NCBI GenBank assembly: GCA_023846275.1
Contig: CM043871.1
Coordinates: 30,782,569 to 30,846,568, forward strand
Direction: 5' to 3'
DNA from: Vanilla planifolia
Taxonomy: Eukaryota > Streptophyta > Magnoliopsida > Asparagales > Orchidaceae
Length of the DNA: 64,000 nucleotides
The notes below the pieces were generated by a model. That model worked only from the letters and a program-made list of their open reading frames with translations, made no database searches and was not told where the DNA came from. A program made the translations under genes and the position numbers. Shown here piece after piece: positions 51,774 to 62,900 of this stretch (position 1 is the stretch's first letter; each line of letters starts with the position of its first letter).

Positions 51774-54546
51774 ATGTCCTCCGCCTACCCAAAGCCGTCG
51801 CTGAAATCCTCCGTCGGCAGCAAGAGCACCACCAGCTCTTCCTGGATCTGCCGTCTTCGACTCGACAACGTTCCCACCTTCCCTCCGGCCGCCGCCACTG
51901 CTTTCGGCGACGCTGACCGGGGAAAGCGCACCGTGTCTACCAAGGAGTCCCGCTGCCCGTCGTCTGATATCAACCTTTCCGTCGTCCGCCATTATCGCGA
52001 AGTTGTCCAGCGAAAGTTACAGCCCCTGCGGCCTTCAGCAGCCGTAGGAGATGTAGACCGTCAGGTCGTGGCAAGCTTCGGGCCTTTTCAAGTGAGGACT
52101 ATGAAAAAGAGTGGCGGATGTTGTCAAACGGGTGTGAGGGGTTTTGAGAAGGGAGCTTTGAGAGGAGGTAGTTTCTCTTCTCTGTTTGGGAGGACGGCTT
52201 GTCTTGGAGGCAAGGGGGAACTGGAGGAGCCTGAATGGCGAAAGCTTCGTAATCTAGATAGGGAGGAGCATGATGGTAGTAGTGGGAAACACCCATCTTC
52301 GTTTTCCTTTAGGTTTAGGCACCAGCTAAATGCTGATGATTTGGCAACAGAGCAAGAAGCTCTTGGGATTAACAGACATCGGAGTTGTAAATACTTGGAT
52401 GCTAATCCATTTTCTTCTTCCCATTTCAACGGCTATTTTGGAAATTGCAACAGTGAAAGCAAGCTTCAGAACTCGCATCTCCCAGTCGCCAAAATATCCA
52501 ACAGTTTGCCATTTTTTCGTCCTTGGCTTGGGACTGCTTCAGATATACCCAAAAAAAGGAGTAAAGGTGGGCTCTTTCCCTGTTGGCTTGAGTAACTGCA
52601 AGATTTTTGTAACCTTTGAAGTAGTATTATTTCTTTAAATTTTACAGGTTTAAAGTATGATGCTTCTGCATCAACAACCTTTGAGGTGAATCTCTTACCC
52701 TTTTTTTTGTTTTCTCCCTTAACTCGAAATTGCTACTTCAGGCTATGAGATTGCTTGCTTTTGTAATGTGCATTTTTGAATGGTCTTATTTTTGTCGAAC
52801 TTAGTAGTGGGCAAAGCCAGAAGAATAGATGAGCAAGAACGATAGGTGAGGCGATCAAATCGGAATTTTGGTGAAAACTCCTTACATCTTGCTTGACCAA
52901 GTTAGTTGCAAACCCACTTTATCGGCCTCCTTGCATCATTTTAGAATGAGGACTTTAGGTTTTAGCTGTACTGATTTGAAAACAGAATGTGTAGAGTTCT
53001 TCACTTGTTGGAGATCCAAGGAGCAGAGTCTGCTATTGATATGATATTTAAAACTGCAGCTAGTATGCTGATAAAGTAAGCTCCTGGTTTATCCCATATT
53101 TCAAGTTGAACATTGTGCTAAAATCTTTGTATATTATGAACCTGTACCATCTCGTTGACTTAATTTAAGAGTGTATTAGGACAAACTTTGATCACCCAAT
53201 TGATGCTATTCCCTAAACAAGTGGTAGTGAAGTTAGGTTTAGTTGGAATCACGTTGTTTATATGACTCGATACTTCCATGAGTTTCTGATCGTCTCCAAC
53301 ATTGTTGTGCAAGGTTAAGTGTTTTTGTGCTTGGTTTGATTAGCTCTTAAAATGTTGAATGCTTGATGTTATGTATAAGGTTTTGTAACTTAATTTGATT
53401 AACTCTTAATATGTTGAATACTTGGTTTTATTGATTCATATTTGTAGAGTGACATAGACTTCATTAAAAGTGATTGATGCATGAATCTCATGTTTTGGTC
53501 ATCCTTGTTGAATTAAATTATCAAGGGATTGGCACATTAGCATCGTTTATGTGTGATATTTCACTTGACTTGAGAGTTTGGTTGAGTCTCAATTGAAGAG
53601 GAGATTATTTGGAATCACAACTCATATTTTTAAACTTTTTATTTAATAACTGGATTATTTAAAGACATAATTGGTCCAATTGAAGTGACCAATGCATAGT
53701 TTCTTGTGAATATGTCACTCCTGGTGAAGCAATTAACGAGTCTCCTTTTCTATTGTTGGACTAATTCTTTTTCAAGTTCTTCATGTTAAATATGACAAAT
53801 TACCTGTTTAGTCAAAACTTTCAATATAGATAATTCTAGTTTATGGGAGATTGTAGGATTCTTTTTATTTTTTTTTGCACTGAAAATTAAATGTAATGTT
53901 AGAACCTTGAACTACTATTACGTGAATGGACCACTTGCAATAATAGTTTCCTTTCTATCTATCTTTATTCTTCTCGTACTGTTGTCTTTCTCCAATGAGT
54001 TAATGCTCCTCTCCCCACTCTTCATGTCCCAAGCTTTCTGCCCACCTCTATTGCCAAGCCAGGCAATCGTTATACTGCCAGACCTAAAGATGCTTTTGGT
54101 TTTGTTAGTTCGAATTGAGATTTTAGAAAAGAGGTTTTGAAAAAGAAGTTTCATATGATTAGAAATAGAGTTTTGATGAAAAATATTTGTTTGGAACAAA
54201 GAAACACCAAATTTAATGCTTTAACCTAGCCACATTGTTATGTGATTAGTTCAATTATCATTTGTTTTGTGAGGCTGTGTCTCTTTGTTTCTTATCCCAT
54301 CCCAACTTTTAACATCAGGACATCCACAACTTGCATGCTAAAACCATGCCGCAGCAACCAGAGGTAGTTTGCAGAAATCGATCTGAGGAACCCTTCTCTT
54401 TTTGGAACCTGGGGAGTTTCAAAAGAACCAACTTCGTGGTTTCCTCGTTTCCTTCATCGAATTTGGCTTGGAATTTGGTCAGGAAAAGAAAAACGAGTGC
54501 AGATGATGCCCCTTCAAAGTACAGGAGAATGAATTTTAATGATTAG
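51774..54546 (+). CDS. Plant protein of unknown function, 3 exons, 352 residues
   Basis: I do not recognise the family. Exons 51774-52566, 52648-52685 and 54319-54546 join in frame with GT-AG introns of 81 bp and 1,633 bp; the junctions read KKRSKG-LKYDASASTTFE-DIHNLHAK. The N-terminus is Ser-rich (SSAYPKPSLKSSVGSKSTTS), followed by SWICRLRLDNVPTFPP. The middle is Gly/Arg-rich and without a clear fold. The C-terminal part has FSFWNLGSFKRTNF and NLAWNLVRKRKTSADDAP, then KYRRMNFND. RKRK plus KYRR could be a nuclear localisation signal; there is no signal peptide or membrane segment. The GC-rich first exon with an ATG context GCCATGT marks a real gene against its AT-rich surroundings. The splice model for exon 2 (only 38 bp) is the least certain part. 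Confidence 0.68.
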
Positions 54547-55162
54547 TTCCCTTAAGTTTGGTTCGCATGAACAGATTCTTATATTGACTAGCTTTTGGTT
54601 TGGTCTTTCCTTTTTGTAAGATAACAAGTATTTTCTGGAATGCCTAAGTTGCCCCCATGTGATCTGTGGTCCTAAAAGATTAATTTTTGGGACAGGAATT
54701 TGTACCAAATTACGATCAGCACGTGAATGGATTATGTAAGATAAATCACAGGTATGCTGCTGATGGTACATTTTTTTTTGTTCAATTAACAGCAAATTTG
54801 TTTCTTTAATGATGTTAATTGAATTACAGTGATTTGAGGATATCTGATAAATTACATTTGAAATATAATTTTAATAATCAGAATTTTATTAAATAAAATT
54901 CTTAATTTTTTTTAATTCTTGATAAACCCACTTCCCTTGAAGATTTGTTGCACCTGCAGTTGTATTGATCTCTAAAATTAACGTTGTATTAAAATAACCC
55001 AACAAAAGTTTACAACAAAAGATTGTATTACTAAATATAGCAAAATAATCACACAATTACTTTTCAAAAACCAAAATAACAAGAAAAACGCACCCAAAAA
55101 GACCTGTAGGTACTAACCGATGCATTTCTCCAATCACCTGAGCACGTGAAACAGCCATTCTT
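54547..55162. other. Convergent intergenic region
   Basis: This 616-bp AT-rich gap between two converging genes should contain both 3' UTRs. I see no coding or repeat feature; a short frame on the minus strand at 54514-54795 is chance. Confidence 0.5.
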
Positions 55163-58100
55163 CTAACAGTAAAACATAAACTCCTTCACATTCTCCTTAA
55201 TGGCCGGAATCGTCGATTGCAGAGCAGTTCTCTGCCGCGTGTTTCTGCTGCTTGATGCAGTATCGGACTCTCCTTCCATGTAATACCTCGCCCTAAAAGC
55301 CAACAGATGTGCATAATACGCCGGAGGAACTGCAACAAATAATATCACTAAGTAAACACCAAAACCAAGTTATAAACAGCAGCTTTTATCGATCTAAAAC
55401 GCACCTACAGACACGGCACGTGTGCATCGAGCATATCTGCATGTAAACAAACAAGCCACAGAAAACACCATTTGTACTACTACTACTACTATAGATAATA
55501 TGTGATATGGTAATCTTTCTGTCAAGTTATATCTTCACTTACGTGTAGCACAAATTGTTTGTCAATGTTTGCAGGCCATCTGCAGAGAACTTGTTCTCAT
55601 CGAATAGTACGTGGTAATGTGTAGGTCGACTTGTGCCCTGCAAAACAATACAAATGTCTAAATATGTTTTCTCTCAGTTTAGTAAATTCTTTAGAAAAAC
55701 AATAAGAAACTGAGTTATGTATACCTGAATACCAGCATGACTACAGAGATAGAAATCAAACTCTGTGGGATGGCAAATAGTTCTGTCAACCACAGTGCCT
55801 AAAGAGCAGAGAAACAACTTTTAGACGCCATATATACTTTAGATAAACAGTCCTGTCATGAACAAAGCAAGTTACCCGGTAGGATGTTTCCGCTCCTATC
55901 GGTTAAGTCTCGATGATTATGTTCTTGTGGGAACAACCGGGTGTGGTGCCTCTTTTGCACCACCACAAAAGTAACCGGAGGAAGATAGCCTTCTTCCAAG
56001 GAGGCGCACGCCTATCGAGAAGACGAACAATTCAGTCACAAGTTCGTTTAAGTGTGAGTTTGGATTTGATTGATTAGGGAAATATAATAAGAGTTACCTT
56101 TCTTATAGCATCCATTTCAAGCAAGAGCACCTGATTGAATTGACCTTCGCTGACACCATCCCTGTTAGGATTGAACAGCATTCCAGTTTTGGATGGCTAC
56201 ACAACCATGATATAGATTACAAAAGGTTTCATTGAGATAACAAACCTGTAGAATATGATCCTGTGAGGCTTTTGTTTTGTCACTCTATAGAATGCAATCA
56301 ATAGCTCCCTATGAAAAATGGGTAAACCAAGAATTAGGAGCTCAGCTCAAGTTGGTCAAAATTAATGCCGAACATGAAACTGGTAGACTACCTGATCAAA
56401 CCTCCTGGAACATTACCCCTTTGGGGATCTGGTGTTATTTTAAAGAGGTCTTCTATGATTTCCTGTCTATGTGACTGTGAAGATACAAGACCTTTGTACT
56501 TTGTGATCCATGGCCAATCCATGGAAGCAACAACCTAGACAACAAATCGCATAAAAAATTCTATATTAAAAAGGGAAGCTTTTGATCAGCCTAATGGACA
56601 ACTAACCGCAGCAATTGATGCCATGGAGTCTTCTCCCGGGGCAGGATGGGTCACATCTGCCCCGAAGATTATCGTTGGCCTATCAGTTACAAGAGGTATG
56701 TTCTTTGTGATCGCATCTTCAAGAACAGTGTTGCATCCACCAACCTGTATGAAGTAATGAATAAGCATTCGTAGAGATTGCAGGCAAACAACACGATAGT
56801 TAGGGATGGAATGAACAATCACGAACCTTAACGTTGATTTTTAACGCTACGTTCTCAAGATACTGTTTGTTACACTTGGGCACATGTCTTGGTTGGCAGC
56901 ATTGAGACACGATGCCCAGCTCAGTTTCACAGATTCTTTTAATCCTTCCTGTGAATTAAATGATCTAAATAAGTAGATGCATGCATTTTACTCAAAAAAC
57001 AATCCATGAAAAAGAAACATAAGATGGACAAACCATATGAACCGCTGGCCTCTGGAAGAATAATAATAAGCAGCTGAAGTCGTCCTTGATTTTTGTTCAT
57101 ACTTTGAGTAGCTTTGCTGCAGAATTCCTTGAGGCTACTTTCAATTTGTGATTGTGGTTTACAGCAAATGTCTTGAGGGGGATACTTAAAAACCTATAAT
57201 GTACATCACAAACAACAATTGATGAATGCAAAACATGATGCTCATGTCCAACTTTATCACAAGATGTGGGTTTTAAGTGTGCACCATTCCTTTGTTAATG
57301 CACATTGCAACTAGCTCATTGCAGAAATTTTTAACCGCATTTGGTTGTTGACGAGAAAAGCTTATACATGCCCAAGCATCAACAGTGCCACCAACTACCA
57401 TTCGCTGCATTTATAAAGGATGTTTAGGACAAACCAAATACATCATACACAAAAGAGAAGACATGCAAGCACCTTATCTATCATATTCCACTGACCAACA
57501 CTTGGAACGCAGACCTTCTCATGATACTTCAACTGAAAAGCGTAGAAGAACACTAAAAGAACTAATACAAGATAAGCACGTAGGCAAAAATTAGAAATCC
57601 AACAAGCTACCCACTCTAGGGGGTGGAAGCACACGAGCTTCAACTGTTGCAGGATTAGGATCGACCACAACACCAAAACTCCTTGCATGTCTATCATTGC
57701 TATAATTATTTTCCTTGATCAACTGCAAGGAAAGGATGGGGGAAAAAACAATATTATCATGTGCTAAATGCTGAGAAAATAATTTGAATATAAACATTTA
57801 GCATAAGCCAAATCATTAACCCTATGAAATATAATGTTGAAATAATGTAAAAGAAAGTGCAATGACCTAAAGATTAAGTGGTACCTTCATGATGTTATTC
57901 TCCCTGTCAAATGGGCGCTGACAAGTAGCTTTCAAGATTTTAGTGACTTGCCTATCATTCAACCTTTTACAATACCTTTGCCCTTCCACAATTTCACATA
58001 CCTATGAATATAATAAGGTTTAACAAATTTGAAACAGAACATAAAAGAGCTTACAAAGCTAAATTATGAACCTCCAAGGGTAGGTAGAGGGCTCTAGTAT

Positions 58101-60392
58101 CGCTACCAGCTTTTATGCAAGGAAGCCAATCATATTTAAGATTGCAATTGTATTTTTCTTTAAGATATTTTGAGACAGATATTTCAGTTCCCCCAAACTC
58201 ATTACAAGTAAACCTGAAGATAGAAAGAATGAGAAATTGGGTGAGAACACGTGAAAGAGTATAACAGCTCTAATAGATCCTTGTAACTACTGCCATACAT
58301 TATCTCCCTCGCAGAGAATTGTGTTATGTCCACAATTTTATAGCGTCTTGGTACATCCGGATTGTGTGTTGTAGCCACTCGTACCCCTTTTAGTGCTTTA
58401 CGAATCTGCAAAGAATATTGAAAAACAAATGATTCGTCTCGCATATAACTAAACAAGCTTGTTTATGGCAAAGAAAAAAGCATAAATTGTATAGCTCATA
58501 ATAAAACTTGAGAAAGTGAACGAGAAAACCCCAGTTCATATATCTAAATAGAAAGAAACACAAAACATCACCTTGATTCGCTGGTGCTCCAGCAAACCAC
58601 TTTGAAACAGCTGTTGAATAGAGTCAAGATTTAGGTATTCTCTCACGAATTCTACGACACTCACAGCTTTGTAGAATGCTGTAGCGCAAATATCTGTATT
58701 GAAATAAAGGCAAACAACAAAATGAAAAGAGAAAAACACAATGTTATAACAGGAAATAAGAAAATTAGCAATAAAGATCAAATAATATACTGAGTATCCT
58801 TACCAGCGTTCAAGGACAGCCCCATCTGGGTAGGCCGCAGACTTTGAAAATATCCCTTCCAACATTCTAAACCATCTTCTAATGCATCTCTTCCAAACTT
58901 GGTAGAAAAAAATGACCGAGATATTGAAACATAGCTGAAAAACACAGACACTCTCAACAATTATGTACAAAAACCATACAATTTCAAGTTCAACACCAAC
59001 GGTGAATCAATTCTATGCATACTTCTCTGATGGATGCTGTCTTAACACCACATCCAAAGCTTGGATGGTATCGTAGGGGCAATCCCTCTGTCTGCCCTGT
59101 AAAAAGCTCTTTAAAGTATTCGGATCTAAGGTTTTTGCAAATCGGATAGAAACTGAATAACTTGTCTTGCGGCTGGGGAAATTAGGAACAGATAAAGAAG
59201 TGAGAATACGTTCAAAAAGACATTGCAATAAACATAAATTAAACATAACCGGCCCATTCTTACCCATCTTTGTTTGCATGAGTAAACTCAAATTCTTTAG
59301 AATCAAATGGAAGTGTTCCAGCAACATACAAGATACTGCGACCATCATATGCAGGCATACAACCACCAAGATGAGACTCACCATACAGCGCAACCAACTG
59401 TTTCATTATGGATCTTCCCAAATCTCGAGACTTGAGTTCTGGTTTAAAATTTAACTGCCGATCAAAGATAAAACCAATACAACAATGCATGTTAGTAAAT
59501 CAATAAAGAAAAAAACTCAGTTTTAAGCTAGCATACTATGAGAAAACTAGGTTGCACTCAAACGATTACCTATCGACTTTGCATGATCCAACCATTCATT
59601 GATCACTCGTACTTCAGAAGCCATTTCAACCAAACAAAATTGTAACAGATACAAGGCAAAAAAAAAAAAAAAAAAAAAAAGGAGATAGACCAATTCAATG
59701 AGTCAAGTTCTCCAATTCATTAACTATAGCTTTTTTACCGACATTAAAATCCTTACAAATTCTCTCTCTCAACTCAGCGCAATTGCTTCATGCAATCTAG
59801 TTAAGGAAATTATGGCACAGCAATCAAATGAATTTAATAAATCCTCTTGCTCAAACCACCATCCATAAAACACAAGCATGCAAGTACAAGAAAACAGAAG
59901 GAAGGAATCAAATCTTAAGGAACGCCGTTACTAACTCGACAAATTGAACGAGAAACAGAATTAGCATATCACTAGTGCAATTGCGCTCACCTCGTACTGA
60001 TTAATACTTTTCTCGGCAATACGAACAAGAAAATGATTCGCTCTTACGATGCATCTTTTTCCAACCGTCCCAAAACCAGGACGAGAAGGATGAACCAATG
60101 CCTTAGTAGATGGTGGGGGTAGAGAACCACCTAACGCCGCCGCCTCCGGCACAGATCGAGGCGACGCCTCCACATGCACAGGAGGCTCATCACGGCTAGA
60201 AGAACCGCCGATATCGACCCGTTCCTTGAACTCCCGACTCAGATCAAACGCCTCGGCCCTTCCCGCCCCTCCTCCTCCACGCCTTCCTCTTCCACCACGA
60301 TCCCCATGGATCGGCAATGACTGTGGTTCGTTCCCAAACCGGTAGTCGCCACCTGCGCCACGGCCTCCCCGACGACCCCCGCGACGAGACAT
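55163..60392 (-). CDS. AGO5: Argonaute of the AGO5/MEL1 clade, complete (22 exons, 947 residues)
   Basis: All 22 exons join in frame with GT-AG introns: 60392-59991, 59454-59264, 59172-59023, 58934-58804, 58693-58572, 58405-58299, 58213-58072, 58001-57885, 57722-57615, 57532-57473, 57404-57285, 57193-57034, 56948-56827, 56744-56607, 56534-56392, 56308-56246, 56161-56098, 56011-55876, 55798-55725, 55637-55543, 55436-55405, 55329-55163. Residues 1-50 are Arg/Gly-rich ([10 protein letters not shown]). The N domain starts at RPGFGTVG (about 103), followed by PAZ (about 291-415), MID ([13 protein letters not shown], about 601) and PIWI. Slicer residues are kept: Asp in FGADVTHP (about 674), Asp in [10 protein letters not shown] (about 760), His in SQSHRQE (about 712) and His in THYHV (857/859). 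[28 protein letters not shown] and the FMFYC end match rice MEL1/AGO5, which binds germline phased small RNAs. AGO1-type loci share fewer of these. The start is set by MSRRGG; an upstream in-frame extension lacks conservation. Confidence 0.93.
59658..59680. repeat. Poly-A run (poly-T in AGO intron 1)
   Basis: Twenty-three consecutive A on the plus strand, within intron 1 (59455-59990) of the Argonaute gene. It is about 200 bases upstream of the exon 2 acceptor, so it is not the acceptor's pyrimidine tract. Confidence 0.95.
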
Positions 60393-62339
60393 CCAAGCAA
60401 ATCGGTGCAACAGTGAAGAAAGACCAACCGACGCGTTGTTGCTTTGCCAAAAGGCGTATAAATATGTAGGAGTTGTGCCGCCGAAGACTACCGTACAGTA
60501 CTGACGTAATCCACTGATGCGCTCGGAACTCGTCACGAAATAGGAGATGACGTTGCTACCCTCGTGAGTAAAAAGCATAGGTGGAGGAAATGGTAATTCT
60601 GGCGAGACAATAAGGAGGTTTTGGGAACATCGATTTGCCATTTCTTAGCTACGAATTAAAATCTGGATTCAGGCTTTGGTTTTTTCGTAAAATTATAAAA
60701 AAAATATATATTTTCCTTCGTGTGTTGGAAACGTATCGGTTTTAGGCCCGCAACGACTGCCTTCTATATAGGAGCAATGGTAAGCACCAATAAAGAGGCG
60801 AACGGATTGACTTGCAGACTAAGTAATCTTTTTAAGAAGGCTGTTTTTTTTGTTCTATTTTTTTAATTATTAAAAAATAATAATAAGGTTATAACATCAT
60901 TTGTTTTAAAATTTTTTTGATGAGAATATGATTTGATTTATGAATCTAAAATATGATATGTGAAATAAAATAGATTTATAAAATAAAATTAATTTTTTAT
61001 ATAATAAATAATGAATTGTAGTATAGAATTTTTTATTTTTTATTTGAAAAATAGGTTGTCAAATAATATGAGTTGATCGTAATATAATCAATTTTGAAAA
61101 ATTATATCCAAATATAAGCAAATGAGCTTCGAATATGATAATTAAGAACTTTAAAAGTTAATGAAGACCAAAAAATTTAAAGCTTGCATAATCTTTTATG
61201 AGATTTATAATTCTTTTAATTATATTTTTTATAAACAAAATAATATTAAATTTCACATCTATTTAGATATTTATCATGAAAACTATTTTTTTTTCAATAT
61301 TAGATATTAACTTCATAAAGGTTATTAGTATTTTTTTTAATATTAAACAATACCACAAGATATATGTATCATTTGTTTTAATCTTTTTAATAAGAGTTTA
61401 ACAAAATGAAAATACAATGAGATTTATATGATTAAAATATGATATATGAAATAAAATAAATTTATGTCTCATATGATATTACAAATTTTTTTTAAGATTT
61501 TTTTTCTACTTCTTCATATTATATTATAAAGAATAATTAAATGAAAAAAATGTGACAAAAATATTTAAAATAAAAATAAAAATATTCTAAATTGATATAT
61601 TTATTTTATAGATATAGAATGACATAATTATTTTAGATATGATAAATAACAAAAAAAATAGATTCCTGAAAATATTATCGTCAACATTAGGCCTAAAATA
61701 TTGGATTATAAGATATTGATCTTCGGATTAACTATCTGTCTAATGTATATATATTATGATCTTAGTGTGTGTGTGTGTATAATATTAAACTATAGAATAT
61801 AAATATCATATATGCCTGATAGTATGAGGCTTAACGTGTTAGATCACAAGATATTGATATTCAAATTAAATATATTCTCATTGTAACATAGAAAGATGAG
61901 ATGGATGCTTCTATGATGTCATTTTTTGATATAATTATTAAATCTAGTAAGAATAATGATTTAAAGCAAATAGAGACAAATAATTGTAAAATATTAAAAA
62001 ATAAAAATAATAGAAAAAATTTGATATTCATATTTTATTTGACATACTTCTAATACATATGACATTTGATATCATTTTTAACTGTTACATATGATTTATT
62101 ATCATGACTTATAATATAACTCTTTTTTAAATCATACATATCTATTTATTTTGATATTTTTTATATCTTATTATTTTATATTAAATTTATCTATTAAGAT
62201 TTATAATTAATACTTATATTATAATTATATATTAGATCATACATTCATTATATTGAGACTTGAAAATTTTGATATCATAATAAAAGTTTACATTCTTAAG
62301 ATTTGAGAATAGATAATAAATACTTAATATTTATTTTTC
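60393..62339. other. AGO upstream region followed by AT-rich repeats
   Basis: The first 300 bases are GC-moderate and should hold the AGO 5' UTR and promoter. From about 60,840 the sequence is AT-rich. A block at 60,893-60,985 (ATCATTTGTTTTAAAATTTT, then ATATGATATGTGAAATAAAA) recurs at 61,368-61,465 with changes. A second short pair, GTTAGATCACAAGATATTGA near 61,838, echoes GGATTATAAGATATTGATC near 61,702. They look like decayed small transposon copies. A (GT)7 run lies at about 61,765-61,779. Confidence 0.5.
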
Positions 62340-62900
62340 ATTTTTTTTCAAGTGGGTTTCCTATCTGGAAGCGGACCCGTCAGCCAACTTTTTTATTTTT
62401 CATTTTTTTTTCTAGCCGTTCCGCCTGCCCTTCTCTCTCCTCCTTTCCTTTCTTTTCCCCACCGACAAAACCCTTCTTCCCCGACTCCGGCGTGGCGGAA
62501 AAATAAAAGTAATAAAATCTTTTACCTGATTCCAGTAGATCTTCGCTCCTCTCGTCATCAGCAACCTCACGATGGCCTCAAGCAGCAATCTCAGATTTCC
62601 AAAATTTTCTCTCTTCCTCTGTTTTTCCCCCCTTTGTTTCTTGCTGGAATCATTTAGATCTCGTTGCTCTTCTCCAAAGCATTACTTAAAGCATGTTTAT
62701 AGGCTAAAATGGCGTGCTCAAGCGCATGGTCGGATTTTCCAAAATCAATCTTAACCTCATCTGGTGGCGGTGAAGTCGTCGGTGGCCTTTCATGCTCGCC
62801 ATAGGTGAAGAACCAATTATCACTAAGAAACCAATGATCAATGACGCCAGTAATCAGTGGCGAGGCGGTTGTTGCCATGATGGAGAAAAACTTGGGAACG
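62340..62900. other. GC-richer block of possible gene origin
   Basis: About 560 bases of mixed composition with pyrimidine-rich plus strand (TCTCTCCTCCTTTCC at 62,435) stand between AT-rich flanks. A plus-strand frame from ATG 62572 begins MASSSNLRFPKFSLFLCF, which resembles a signal peptide, but ends after 60 codons. It could be the start of a truncated gene or a gene fragment carried by a transposon. I cannot name it. Confidence 0.35.
62654..62878 (-). CDS. Small hypothetical frame, 74 codons
   Basis: An open frame from ATG at 62878 reads MATTASPLITGVIDHWFLSD, then NWFFTYGEHERPPTTSPPPD and a Lys/His/Ala-containing C-terminus ending EKSNEI. Composition is more protein-like than that of AT-rich chance frames and the first codons favour Ala/Thr, as many plant starts do. 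No homology is recognised and no splice structure is evident. It overlaps the plus-strand frame at 62572-62754, so at most one is real. Confidence 0.22.
   Translation of the reverse strand: MATTASPLITGVIDHWFLSDNWFFTYGEHERPPTTSPPPDEVKIDFGKSDHALEHAILAYKHALSNALEKSNEI

Noticed and set aside
53907-54199. Overlapping frames in the second intron of the unknown gene
   Set aside because: Frames on both strands with low-complexity hydrophobic content; no start context or homology, and the region is intronic in the coherent gene model.
59566-59622. Exon-like stretch in AGO intron 1 on the minus strand ([17 protein letters not shown], followed by a GT donor)
   Set aside because: There is no AG acceptor that keeps frame with exon 1, and the expected AGO strand is encoded by the exon starting at 59454, which splices in frame. 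It is intronic or at most a rare alternative first exon.
60465-60473. TATAAATA-like box near the AGO start
   Set aside because: It reads as TATAAATA only on the plus strand, opposite to the gene. On the gene's strand it is TATTTATA, which is only suggestive.
60393-60641. 83-codon upstream extension of the Argonaute frame
   Set aside because: AGO proteins of this clade begin with an Arg/Gly-rich segment, which starts at MSRRGG (60392). The extension has no such composition and lies where the promoter and 5' UTR are expected.
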